From Nematopogon swammerdamellus (taxonomy: Eukaryota > Arthropoda > Insecta > Lepidoptera > Adelidae), in assembly GCA_946902875.1 (NCBI GenBank), contig OX336341.1:992001-1056000 (forward strand): a stretch of 64,000 bases of DNA. The letters run 5' to 3'. The position numbers were made by a program, and so were the translations under genes. Under the pieces are notes generated by a model, which saw only the letters and a program-made list of their open reading frames with translations, ran no database searches and had not been told where the DNA came from. Positions 11,226 to 20,545 of this stretch are shown here, piece by piece. Position 1 is the first letter of the stretch, and the number at the start of each line of letters is the position of its first letter.

Positions 11226-11656
11226 GGAAATAGTATTAGAACTTGGTACCAAGTCGCGTGTTAGTTGAGGTAGACACAAAAATTCTGTACAAAATAAGAA
11301 TTGCAAGGGAAACTATTATTTATTTAAAAAAACACATTTAATTTACATAATATTAAACACTACCGACATGTGTGTAACAAATAATAGTGTTTTCTTTATT
11401 AATACTATTTAATGTAATGTAACACTTTTTTATTTTATTTTATAATAATACTTGAAAAATGCCATCAAATAAAACCTTCTGCTGTTTCTTATATGTAGAT
11501 TTAAATCACTTTTCACAGACATCGTGACTTTCGACCCCTGGCCCAGAGTGTGTCTCTGTCCTGCTCTTGAATAAAATGACTAGATTGTTATTAATAGTGT
11601 TCAAACAATTTGCTGGATTGCGCTCCAACTAGAACATATTTTATATAGGTTTTATT
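11226..11656. other. AT-rich DNA, nothing recognised
   Basis: No feature seen. Confidence 0.4.
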
Positions 11657-12415
11657 TTAATGGAAACTGACACGGTTGGCTACCTAATCTACATATATAA
11701 GGTCTTTCAAAATTAGTTCAGGGTACGCTAAGGGGGGGTTCTGTATCATAAAGGGAGTAAAACCTATATAAAATTTTTTGGACCTTGGGCTTTTTTTTAT
11801 GTAAAATATGTTTTATGTATTTAAATAAAAAAATAGGTGGTTGATTTTTATAGCCTAATCGATTCAGTTTCATAACAGTAACAAAAAAGTCTTGATCAGC
11901 ATTATGATCTAACACTTGTAAGTTGGTAAAAAAAATCAAATTCTTTCTATTCCATACTAATAAAACTAAAATTGTGGTTTTTCACAATTTCTGACAGAAA
12001 GAGATCTATGTGTTAGAAGACTTTTTTGTTCCTGGCATGAAACTGAAACGACTACTAAAATTTTTTTTTTACATTTGAAATTAAAAAAAAATTTTTTTGT
12101 AAAAAAAAAATTCTTTGTTCTTCAAAAGTGATCTATTTCCGATACAGAACCCCCCCTTAGCGTACTCTGAACTAATTTTGAAAGACCTTATATATCACAT
12201 CCTGATGTCAACCCACCTTGGTGAACCAGGTGCTTTAATATATTAATGTCAGTGCATCCCTATTAAAACACGAACTAATTACGTAGGTGTAGCAGTTTCG
12301 ACCGACTTTCATTCAGTGCGGTACCAACCTGGGCGGGTTAAACCCTACCAACTCAACTAGTAAGATAAGGAGGAACCTATAGTTTTATGTGGAATCCGAA
12401 CCTCATCAACTTTCT
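11657..12415 (-). repeat. SINE A, interrupted by an inverted-repeat element
   Basis: The SINE A 3' end (GAAACTGACACGGTTGGCTA) and the rest of the body lie on either side of 11,693-12,195. Confidence 0.75.
11693..12195. mobile_element. Inverted-repeat DNA element, about 500 bp, TA-flanked
   Basis: About 50-bp terminal inverted repeats containing AAGGTCTTTCAAAATTAGTT and ACGCTAAGGGGGGGTTCTGT. Ends lie within ATATATA, so a TA target (Tc1/mariner type) is likely but not provable here. The AT-rich core has no coding capacity. Confidence 0.7.
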
Positions 12416-12499
12416 AAAATGTCCGCTATGAAATGTATAAATTGTGTAATATACATACATTACATACATATATAACACACGCTGAATCCAGACAATTGC

Positions 12500-12926
12500 C
12501 AGCCTCGATAGCTCAGTGGTGCAGACAGTCAACTGTCGCTATTGATTGTTAAGCAACGCTGGGTGCGGTCAGTATACTTGGATGGGTGACCGCTGACCGT
12601 TGGACTGGTTGGCTGACCGAGGTTCGGATTCCTCGTAAAACTGTAGGTCCCTTCCCTCCTAATCTTACTTGGTGGTAGGGTTTAACCCGCCCGGGTTGGT
12701 ACCACCGCACTGAATGAAACGTCGGTCAAAACGGCTATGTAAATAGTTTGTGTTTTCCGACCAGTTCAGTGTAGCCGGCACGATCAAAGGGGGAAGCACT
12801 GACTGGCACCTAGTTCACCCGGTGTTATGGGCTGACATCACGGACGTTGTAGGTGATGTAGCAAACCATGTAAGTTTCCATAAAAAAAAAAAAAAAAAAA
12901 AAATAAATAAAAAATAAATAAAAAAA
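12500..12926 (+). repeat. SINE A, full length, nested in repeat D
   Basis: Intact tRNA-like and 5S-like head, body and a long A-rich tail with AAATA interruptions. Confidence 0.88.
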
Positions 12927-12948
12927 ATCGGGGTAAGCAGAGTAATCG

Positions 12949-13045
12949 TGGGTGTAATCGAACCGGATAGAACAAATTGTGACAAGTTCGAGCGGAGTCT
13001 AACTGCCATATGAATGATCAATAAACAATACAATACAATACAATC
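12949..13045 (+). repeat. LINE-like tail L4, nested in repeat D
   Basis: TGGGTGTAATCGAACCGGAT to AATAAACAATACAATACAAT. The tail ends in a short CAATA array. Confidence 0.65.
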
Positions 13046-13330
13046 GCTGTTGTGCTGCAAGAACTCTGGTAAATTACAGCACAACACCGACCACCACGTT
13101 TCGCAAAGTATTCGAACAAGATTCAATCGATCAAGCAGCAAGTAAGGCTCAAAGACCCAACTGCTGCATGACTCGGTGGAAGTACCGTGCCAAGGTGAGA
13201 GGTGGCGAGCCTGTCGCCCTTTAGCACGGCATCTTGTCCTTATCCCTTGGTCGCCTTTTACGACATGCACGGGGAGAGATGCAGTGGGTCAATTTTTTCA
13301 AGTACCGAACCGTGTGGGTTCGGTACTTAA

Positions 13331-13936
13331 TTGTAATTGTGTAATATTATTTATTACATAGTATATATTTATGTAGGTACATTATTGCTCCAAGTTTAAT
13401 TTTTTTACAGAAACAAGCACAATTGTATTTTATTTGCATGTGGTTCAAAGGCTAAGTAATGGTACATGTTAGATAGACTCACTCAGCCAGTAGAAATAAA
13501 TACCTATAGTAAATAATTGTACATTTACGTATATTATACCTACCTGCCTAATACCATGTCTGCAAAATGACGTCTAATAGATAACTGTCATGCGAGTCCG
13601 AGCTTCTGAAGTATAGTTCATTAAGAGATAAACAGCATTCTAGCAATACTGAATTTAAACGTCAATTGAACTATTTAAGCAGGTGCGGTCACTATCTTCC
13701 TCGTATAGAAAGACAGAGAGAACAACAACCATAATGCGATTTAATTTGTGAGGAACGCAGCCACTGCTGGCTGTCAAACTCTTGTCAGCCAGCTGTCTGT
13801 CAGTCACTCAGTGCCTAAAAGTCACAGAAAATCTGAAAGTGTCGTCTTACGTGTTTTGAAAATGGATATTTGAAAACTATTTTTAGATTTTCCACCACAT
13901 TCCTTTCCATCAGCCACTGAGAGTTTCAATTTAATA
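13331..13936 (+). promoter_or_regulatory. Upstream region / probable 5' UTR of the SETD3-like gene
   Basis: There is no coding content. The block upstream is AT-rich, then balanced from about 13,680. Initiator-like GTCAGTCACTCAGTG lies at about 13,797-13,811 and could mark transcription start, giving a 5' UTR of about 130 nt. No TATA box is evident. The assignment is inferred from position. Confidence 0.3.
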
Positions 13937-14243
13937 ATGGGGAGGAAATCTCAGGCGAAGCACAACGGCAAGAAGAGTCCTTCCGACAAGGAGAGGATTC
14001 GTCGCGCGCGTGAGTTGTTCGTGCTTTCCGATCGCCTCCTGCGGTTGACGAGCGTGATTCCCGGGGTGGAGGCTGGTGGGTTAGGGGCGTGGGAGCGGCA
14101 CGAGGCGGTGGCGCGGCTCGTGGGCGACGTGGTGGCGGCGGAGCGCGCGGACGGCGGCAACCGGAAGCCCCCGCCGCGGACTCGCAGTGAAGGTATTGCG
14201 GCCTTCACCGCCTGGCTGACGGAGAATGGCGCTGAGTTCGATG
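13937..14243 (+). CDS. SETD3: SETD3-like SET-domain methyltransferase, coding exon 1
   Basis: Encodes residues 1-102 plus one base of a protein resembling SETD3, the family that methylates a histidine of actin (family knowledge). The start ATG is in context AATAATGG. It opens a lysine-rich N-terminus (MGRKSQAKHNGKK) like the MGKKS start of vertebrate SETD3. The exon ends with a WLTENGAEFDG stretch, the family's conserved 'W..ENGA' segment just before the SET domain. The donor is G|GTATAA at 14244, phase 1, and it joins exon 2 in frame. The exon is strongly GC-rich compared with its flanks. Three further exons follow at 15439, 17446 and 18819. The four exons total 755 nt (251 codons plus 2 bases), about half of a normal SETD3. 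The 3' half was not found, so gene integrity is uncertain. The family call rests on recognition, not a database search. Confidence 0.85.
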
Positions 14244-14319
14244 GTATAAATTTTTTCAATACTTAAAAATGTTAAATATTTGAATATAGGGACAGGAAGG
14301 TGTTGAACTATGCTTGCGA

Positions 14320-14405
14320 TGGCTTCTCCGAACATATGTGGGCCCATTGGCAGTAGAGGAGAGTGTCAATCGAGGTTCGGACTAGCGAGTGGCCACTCTG
14401 TGTAG
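14320..14405 (+). repeat. Dispersed repeat G, in SETD3-like intron 1
   Basis: Shares CCCATTG..., a gapped central part and a perfect 17-base ACTAGCGAGTGGCCACT with the complement of 18,560-18,720. Confidence 0.55.
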
Positions 14406-14744
14406 TTCTCCAGCATGCGTTACGTTTCGGCTCACGGTAAGCCCTCTTCAGCTAGTCTGCGATGCGATGACTAGGACGTGGAGAACCACCAGTCCCGCTC
14501 TCGACCTCCCTCTCTCTACCTATCCATATATTCATTCTGTAGAATGCCTCCAGTCACGTTTTCGAAGCTCTCTCCATTGAGCTTAGCTTCGACCATGGCA
14601 GGCCTAGATTCTTGAAGAGACTGTAGAGCAACTTCGCTGGTAGTCTTAATACATTATTGGCGTAAAGAATGATTAAGATTTTCAATAAACAACTCTTAAT
14701 ATACTTCGTATCTTATTATCCTCGTGACCATTCTAAAACCGGTT

Positions 14745-14912
14745 AAACTCTAGTGAGGTAAATGGAAGGGGCCTGCAGTGTTATGTGGAATCTGAACCAC
14801 AGTCAGCCTTAAATGTCTAACAGTGACTCATCCAAGTTATAACCGCGCCCACTACAACTTAAAATTCACGATGGCATACTGATCCATGGTACCACCGACC
14901 TGCCGAGGCTGA
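14745..14912 (-). repeat. SINE A, old partial copy (head side)
   Basis: Diverged 5S/tRNA-like head and start of body, in intron 1 of the SETD3-like gene. Confidence 0.6.
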
Positions 14913-15001
14913 CAAAGATGGCACCCTAAGAAAAAGAAGAAGATTATTGAATAAATGTACCTACTTTCTTTTTAATTTTGATGTTGCACTAAGGAAATTT
15001 T

Positions 15002-15290
15002 TTTTTTTTTTATATATAATCCGGTATGGATGGCTGAGTCAGAGGGGCCAAAGCGCATGCTCCGACCAGCCAATATCACATCCGAGAAGGTAAGTCCCAT
15101 ACCGGAGACTTCCCTGAGTTGCTGGCTATACTGGACTAGAGGAGAACACAACCGAGGCTGCTATGCAGCCATCTTAAATCCAGTACGGTGGTACTAACCC
15201 AGTCGGCTACAATTTGAGCCTACCACCTAGTAACGGGCAAGGGAAGGGACCTACAGTTTTACACCGGCTCCGAACGGTGAAGCAGCAGGT
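15002..15290 (-). repeat. SINE B, near full length
   Basis: T-run, then ATCCGGTATGGATGGCTGAG to ACACCGGCTCCGAACGGTGA. The best complete example of family B in the window. Confidence 0.82.
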
Positions 15291-15296
15291 GTAGGT

Positions 15297-15415
15297 ATGT
15301 ACTTAAATTTTTTCCTCAGAAAAAACTCATTGGTACACGCCGACCGGATCCGAACCTCGGACCTCTCGCAAGAAAATACGCATAGACCACTCGGCCACCC
15401 GCCGCTTAAACTAAC
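15297..15415 (-). repeat. SINE E head (tRNA-derived), truncated
   Basis: The minus strand has a tRNA B box (GGTTCGGATCC) and an A-box remnant in GGCCGAGTGGTC context. The body is mostly absent. Confidence 0.65.
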
Positions 15416-15438
15416 ACTAGACATGGCTAACGCTGCAG

Positions 15439-15660
15439 GTGTGGAGGTAGCGGAGTTCCCGGGCTACGAGCTCGGTCTGAAGGCCGGCAAGGAGTTGGCG
15501 GCGGGGTCGCGGGTGCTGACGGTGCCCCGGCGGCTCATGCTGAGCGAGGAGGAGGCGCGCGGCTCGACTCTCGCTCCGTTCGTGCGCGACGACCCGCTGC
15601 TTCAGAACATGCCCAATGTCACCCTCGCTCTCTTCCTGCTGCTCGAAAAATATAATCCAG
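15439..15660 (+). CDS. SETD3: SETD3-like, coding exon 2 (start of SET domain)
   Basis: The acceptor is CTGCAG|GTGTGG and the donor is CCAG|GTTAG. The exon enters and leaves in phase 1. It encodes about 74 residues containing the SET-N segment, with 'GLKAGKELAAGSRVLTVPRR' aligning to the 'G..A...I..E..F.WVPRKL' region of SETD3 and other lysine-methyltransferase-like proteins. It continues through an LMLSEEEA helix and LALFLLLEKYNP. Flanking intron sequence is repeat-derived: a reversed SINE B and SINE E head upstream and a SINE C downstream. The coding part is intact. Confidence 0.85.
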
Positions 15661-15683
15661 GTTAGTTTCATTAGTTGTATTGT

Positions 15684-16066
15684 ACTGTGTGGGGCCGGTA
15701 CTTTAAAAGAATAGCCCCACTGCATCTCTCCCCGTGTAGTACCGTGTGGCGCCGGTACTTTAAAAGAATAGCCCCACTGCATCTCTCCCCGTGTATGTCG
15801 TAAAAGGCGACTAAGGGATATGACTCCCTTCTTATATTACTAGGTGGTAGGGTTTAACCCGCCCGGGTTGATACCACCGCACTGAATGAAAGGTCGGTCG
15901 AAACGGCTATGTAAATATTTTGTGTTTTCCGTCCAGTTCAGTGTAGCCGGCACGACCGAAGGGAAACACTGACGTGGCACCAAGTTCACCCGGTGTTATG
16001 GGCTGACATCACGGATGTTGTAGGTGAAGTAGCCAACCGTGTCAGGTTCCATAAAAAAAAAAGTTG
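15684..16066 (+). repeat. SINE C with duplicated head
   Basis: The 55-base head (to CTCTCCCCGTGTA) is present twice in tandem before a normal body and poly(A). Lies in SETD3-like intron 2. Confidence 0.82.
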
Positions 16067-16782
16067 AGTTTTTGTTTTATTGTTACAAGATTTGAGACTC
16101 AAGTATACAGTCGACTTCACTCTCCGGAGAGGTCAGCCGGTCAGTCTGGCTTGCAGACGTGCTAAGGTCTCTGGGGAAGAGTCATTTACTCACAATGTGA
16201 AGATGAGAATAAGTGATTCTATTATATAATTATTGTCATTTATTCACACATCTATTTACCTACAATAATTTTACATACAACTATACCTAGAATATACAAA
16301 AATTATATATAAAATTATTATAAAACAAATGGAGTTTCCACCAGCGGCGGCGGGGCGGACCCAGGCTACCGATGGTCGGGTCCCAAAGAGAGAAGCCTCC
16401 GGACTCCGGACTATACCCTGTCGAGCAGGGCTGCCTTCTGGATCTGGTTCTTGACCCAACCACTCAGCGATTATTTTTTTGTACATAATAAATAAAAAAA
16501 AAACACATATTTTACATAATATTTCGACTATTCTTTGTCGTCATCAGATAATAAAATTTTAAAATATATATGTACAAGTTTAATGTGTCAAATGTTTGTC
16601 AAATGATGATGATGAATGATAGATGGCGTTGTCATGGGTTTGAATTGTACATTCATTAGTTTCAACTCTCTTTAGCAATTTAAAAATTAAATGATTACTT
16701 ATACCTATTATTAGTTGTTATGTCCGTGGTTCGGAGTTCACGTGAAACTCTAGGTCCCTTCCCTTCTTATCTGCTGCGTTTT
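16067..16782. other. Intronic DNA, nothing recognised
   Basis: Part of SETD3-like intron 2. No repeat family identified apart from a short SINE A-like scrap at about 16,730-16,770. Confidence 0.35.
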
Positions 16783-16985
16783 AGATAGACTATGGGCGGT
16801 GTTATTATGTGGCTAGTCACTAAATACTTGTAAAAATATGTTTAAAAAAATACCATGCGATGTTTCTTGTCGGTTCTTCTTCGTGGATGTAATCGAACCG
16901 GATAGAACAAATTGTGACAAGTTCGAGCGCAGTCTAACTGCCATATGAATGATCAATAAACAATACAAAACACCAATACAATATT
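16783..16985 (+). repeat. LINE-like tail L4
   Basis: Best copy of L4. It ends AATGATCAATAAACAATACA. Confidence 0.65.
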
Positions 16986-17204
16986 ATGACGTAAGTGAGA
17001 CCAAGAAAGGATTTTTTTAAATTGATCTCCTAAGTGGGTTAAATAGGGAATGAAAATGTGTATGCAAGTTTGTCATTTTGTGAAGTTAGAAATATGGAAA
17101 TTGGTGTCTAGGCTTCTGTTTATGAATAAGAGTAACTTGTATCAGCGTTTTTGGAAATTCATCCCCTAAGAGGGCCGGAGGGATGGGTGGAGGGAGAAAG
17201 AGAG

Positions 17205-17415
17205 AGAATATATTGCGACGACTGGGTTGGTACCATCGCACTGGATGTAAGACGGCCGCATAGCAGCCTCGGTTGTGTTCTCCTCCAGTCCAGTATAGCC
17301 AACAATCCAGGGAAGTCTCCGGTATGGCACCTACCTTCTCGGAGGTGATATTGGCTGGTCGGAGCATGCGCTTTGGCCCCTCTGACTCAAGCACCCATAC
17401 CGGATTACATAAAAA
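17205..17415 (+). repeat. SINE B
   Basis: Forward copy with poly(A), directly upstream of SETD3-like exon 3. Confidence 0.82.
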
Positions 17416-17445
17416 ACAATAAAAGTATAAAATTATATTTTGCAG

Positions 17446-17534
17446 AATCATTCTGGAAGCCATATCTGGACGTGTTACCAGAGACCTACACCACTGTTCT
17501 CTACTTCACTACCGATGAGCTGCTCCAACTAAAG
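17446..17534 (+). CDS. SETD3: SETD3-like, coding exon 3
   Basis: The acceptor is TTTGCAG|AATC and the donor is CTAAAG|GTGACC. It enters in phase 1 and leaves in phase 0. It encodes E-SFWKPYLDVLPETYTTVLY-FTTDELLQLK. The SFW.PY...LP..Y.T.L.F..DE pattern is the hallmark of the SETD3/SETD4/RuBisCO-methyltransferase subgroup just before the insert in the SET domain. This is the strongest family evidence in the gene. The exon lies directly downstream of a forward SINE B whose poly(A) tail ends about 30 bases before the acceptor. Confidence 0.88.
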
Positions 17535-17871
17535 GTGACCTTCTGTTACATTTATATTTCCAAAATTAATAGGTTAGAATGGCCATAACCATCTTATGGA
17601 AAGGGCTTCGCGAGCCGCACTCGCGGCCTCACACAGGATTTAGATCTTTCCATCTTTTACACTGATTAATAAGCTCCTAATGGAAAGAGCTTTGTCGGCC
17701 ACACTGGAGGTTTCATACAGAATTTGTAAATATTTTCATATAGTTCAGTAGAGAGAGGGAGATCGAGCACAGATCTAGTTCTGCTCCACAATGTAGTAAT
17801 ATTTCTACCTTCTCTGGTTGTATTTAATTAAACCCAATTCATTGCTTTTTTTAATAAACGCCTCATTGAAG

Positions 17872-18115
17872 TCATACATAATGATACTGTTGACATTTTA
17901 AGAGGGCATTTTGATAAAGTGGACCTTATGAAGAATGGACATAATGATATTGTGGACATAATGATACTGTTGACATTTTAAGAGGGCATTTTGATAAAGT
18001 GGACCTTATGAAGAATGGACATAATGATATTGTGGACATAATGATACTGTGGACATTTCGATACAGTGGACATTTTGATACAGTACAGTGGACATTTTGA
18101 TATAGTAGACATGAG
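17872..18115. repeat. Minisatellite, about 80-bp unit with internal sub-repeats
   Basis: Two nearly identical 80-bp units and further partial units built from ATAATGATACTGT, GGACATTTTGATA and related blocks. Within SETD3-like intron 3. Confidence 0.85.
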
Positions 18116-18169
18116 ACCAAAGGACATCCTAGCCAATGCATAATAGCTTACGAGAGCTTTTTATAGACA

Positions 18170-18420
18170 ACCGGCGCAGGTGGCCGAGTGGTCTGGGCTT
18201 CGGCTTCTCTTGCGAGAGGTCCAAGGTTCGAATCCAACCGCCGTGTACCAATGAGTTTTTTCTTATTTGAAAAAAATTACGTGAAAAAAATACCTTCATC
18301 CACTGCTCCATGGTTTGGATTCCATGTAAAATGTAGGTCCACAGGGTTGACTGGAGGAAATTGCCTAAGGCAATAAGCCTACCTTTGCCACACATTAAGT
18401 GATATAAAGTATATTATTTA
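18170..18420 (+). repeat. SINE E, tRNA-derived, near full length
   Basis: tRNA-like head with A box TGGCCGAGTGGTC and B box GGTTCGAATCC, then a body ending GGAGGAAATTGCCTAAGGCA and AATAAGCCTACCTTTGCCAC. The tail resembles the LINE end at 20,396-20,545. Confidence 0.8.
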
Positions 18421-18559
18421 TTTATGTGCCCAATACTTCAACGGAAGATCAGACACAACCAATAACACCATTCCTCGCGAAATCACTCTCAGAGAGGCGC
18501 CATGCCGGCTATGAGGCGGACAAAAAGGTCATCGTCTAATTTATTGACGCTCCCCAGGT

Positions 18560-18720
18560 AAGTGAAGATCCCCATGTTATAGGTACACATTCACCGGAAG
18601 ACCGTTGCATATTTTCCCCGCACGATGCGGCCCAAACATCTAGCGAGCATAGTGGCCACTCGCTAGTCATGCATGTGCTTCATTGAAACTTTCTCCTAAG
18701 TGCAATGGGCGCTATTGTGT
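18560..18720 (-). repeat. Dispersed repeat G, second copy
   Basis: Reverse complement of 14,320-14,405 with extension, immediately upstream of SETD3-like exon 4. Confidence 0.55.
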
Positions 18721-18818
18721 TCAGTGTAGTGCTTAGTTCATCTGCTTAAAGTATTTTCAAATTGTTTTATATTTGATTCCATAAAAAAAAAATTATGATC
18801 AAATGCACTTGATTGCAG

Positions 18819-18955
18819 CCGTCGCCGGTACTGGAGCAAGCTCTGAAGCTGTGCCGCAGTATAGCTCGCCAGTACGCGTACCTCTACGGCAAGATCCACA
18901 CGGACGCACCCGGCACGCGCGAACTTAGAGACATCTTCACCTATGAGCGCTACCG
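18819..18955 (+). CDS. SETD3: SETD3-like, coding exon 4 (last one found)
   Basis: The acceptor is GATTGCAG|CCGTC and the donor is TACCG|GTGAGC. It enters in phase 0 and leaves in phase 2. It encodes PSPVLEQALKLCRSIARQYA, then YLYGKIHTDAPGTRELRDIF and TYERYR. The final (F)TYE.YRW motif is conserved in SETD3 and should be followed by W and the catalytic half of the SET domain (the NHxxG and YGxR regions). I could not find a matching exon between here and the facing gene at 21.8 kb, nor at a glance further on. The transcript may be truncated, or the remaining exons may lie beyond an intron holding the opposite-strand gene. Confidence 0.8.
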
Positions 18956-19005
18956 GTGAGCTTCCCTTACCTGTACTAAGCTGTACTTCGCTGTACTGTA
19001 CTTCG

Positions 19006-19868
19006 TCAGCCTCGATAGCTCAGTGGTGCAGACAGTCAACTGTCGCTATTGAATGTTAAGCAACGCTGGGTGCGGTCAGTACTTGGATGGGTGACCGCCA
19101 TAGGCGCCGACTACGTGGGTGCTCGGGGGCTCCAGCACCCACGAGGGTTGAGTAGTGGGTGCGGAGCACCCACGACGATAGATATAAAAACTGATCAGTA
19201 ATAGGATTTGAGCTACGATAAAAGTGCCTTATTTAATTACAAGCCTTTGAGCGGCCACATTTACATATTCGCACTAGTGGCGCGGCGAATAGCAAACGTT
19301 ATATAGTACTCCTATATTATTCTATGCCATGCAATAGAATATAGGAGCACTACAAGCGTAGGTACATCGAACGAATGTGTAAATGCGGCAAATGCAAAAC
19401 ATTGTGCATTCACACGTTTTGCGAATCCATGCTACCGGGTGCCGGGAGAATTAGTGAAAAAATGGAGAAGCATATGTCCAGCAGTGGACGGCAACACGTT
19501 GATGATGATGATGACTGTTTAATAAAGAAAAAATTGCATGAGCACCCACGAGGATTTCTTAAAGTCGGCGCCCCTGGTGACCGCTGACCGCTGGAGGCTG
19601 ACCGAGGTTCGGATTCCTCGTAAAACTGTAGGTCCCTTCCCTCCTAATCTTACTTGGTGGTATGGTTTAACCCGCCCGGGTAGGTACCACCGCACTGAAT
19701 GAAACGTCGGTCTAAACGGCTATATAAATAGTTTGTGTTTTCCGACCAGTTCAGTGTAGCCGGCACGATCAGAGGGGGAAGCACTGACATGGCACCTAGT
19801 TCACCCGGTGTTATGGGCTGACATCACGGACGTTGTAGGTGATGTAGCCAACCGTGTCAGTTTCCATA
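19006..19868 (+). repeat. SINE A, full length, split by a hAT-like MITE
   Basis: tRNA-like head and 5S-like box to GGATGGGTGACCGC, then insertion, then the rest of the body and poly(A). Confidence 0.88.
19099..19576. mobile_element. hAT-like MITE, 478 bp, inside the 5S part of a SINE
   Basis: A perfect 8-bp duplication GTGACCGC flanks it (19,091-19,098 and 19,577-19,584). Ends CATAGGCGCCGACT and AGTCGGCGCCCCTG are inverted repeats, and the subterminal GTGGGTGCTC / GAGCACCCAC is also inverted. Inside are a 19-base inverted pair around 19,305-19,350 and a LINE L7 tail (ATGTCCAGCAGTGGAC, then GATGATGATG). No transposase. Confidence 0.88.
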
Positions 19869-20395
19869 AAAAAATAAAAAAAGCGCCAACGCTAGTGGCG
19901 GACGCAGCCATAAGATGAGCATTTCATCATCCATGTTCATTGTGTACATAAATTTGATATCTGCCATATCATACTGTTCCATGAGGTGTAGGTTTCGATC
20001 ATCACCTCTGTGCCTTCGTTCCTCCAAGGGGGGTGAACATATGTGGTTTTTTTTTTATTCTGAGGCCAGCCAAACCACAGAGAGAATTTCGAATCGAATT
20101 TAATTTGAATTTAACCACTAATTGGTATGTGCCAAATTGTTTTTGACGGGTAGTACCAGTTATTCTGTCATAATGTCCAGGAATAATACCATCAGCCACC
20201 TCTCAGCTTAACATGGTCCTTCCAATGAGACAAGCAGTAGGAAAATCGAAAAAATTGTGCTGTAATTTTTCTGAGTTCTTGCAGCCCAACACCGATAACT
20301 TTGCTTATCCCAATTGTGGGGATGTGTGATATATGCTTATCTATTTATAGGTCTCCTCATTCAGTATACTGTTGTTAATTCCTCACTGCGTTTTT
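19869..20395. other. Unassigned, with a scrap of repeat D
   Basis: Repeat D-like GAGTTCTTGCAGCCCAACAC lies on the reverse orientation at about 20,262-20,325. Otherwise nothing seen. Confidence 0.35.
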
Positions 20396-20545
20396 AGATA
20401 GACAGATAGAAAATTCTTTATTGCTCCAGTAAACATTAAACAGTAACAAATACATTGGAAAATTTACATAAGGTGCAAAGGCGGACTTATCCCTTACAGA
20501 GATTTCTTACAGTCAACCTTTGGATGTTTGAGATTCGATAATATA
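20396..20545 (-). repeat. LINE tail L6 (CR1-like)
   Basis: The minus strand ends with AAAGGTTGACTGTAAGAAAT, then GATAAGTCCGCCTTTGCACC and AATAAAGAAT. The tail is shared with SINE E. Confidence 0.6.

Larger units (their letters stand above)
12440..13330 (+). repeat. Repeat D, with two nested insertions
   Basis: Repeat D reads CACACGCTGAATCC ... GGGTAAGCAGAGTAATCG ... TTGTGCTGCAAGAACTCTGG ... CACCACGTTTCGCAAAGTAT and ends in sequence complementary to the SINE C head. It is broken by a SINE A (12,500-12,926) and an L4 tail (12,949-13,045). Confidence 0.7.

Noticed and set aside
12540..12605. 5S rRNA gene
   Set aside because: Only the internal promoter half matches 5S rRNA, and it is the head of a SINE present in many copies.
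17926..18141. Cysteine-rich repetitive peptide on the minus strand
   Set aside because: It is translation of the 80-bp minisatellite inside a SETD3-like intron.
18170..18245. tRNA gene with A and B boxes
   Set aside because: The tRNA-like head is followed by a SINE body and tail that recurs at 15.3 and 28.9 kb, and acceptor-stem pairing is absent.
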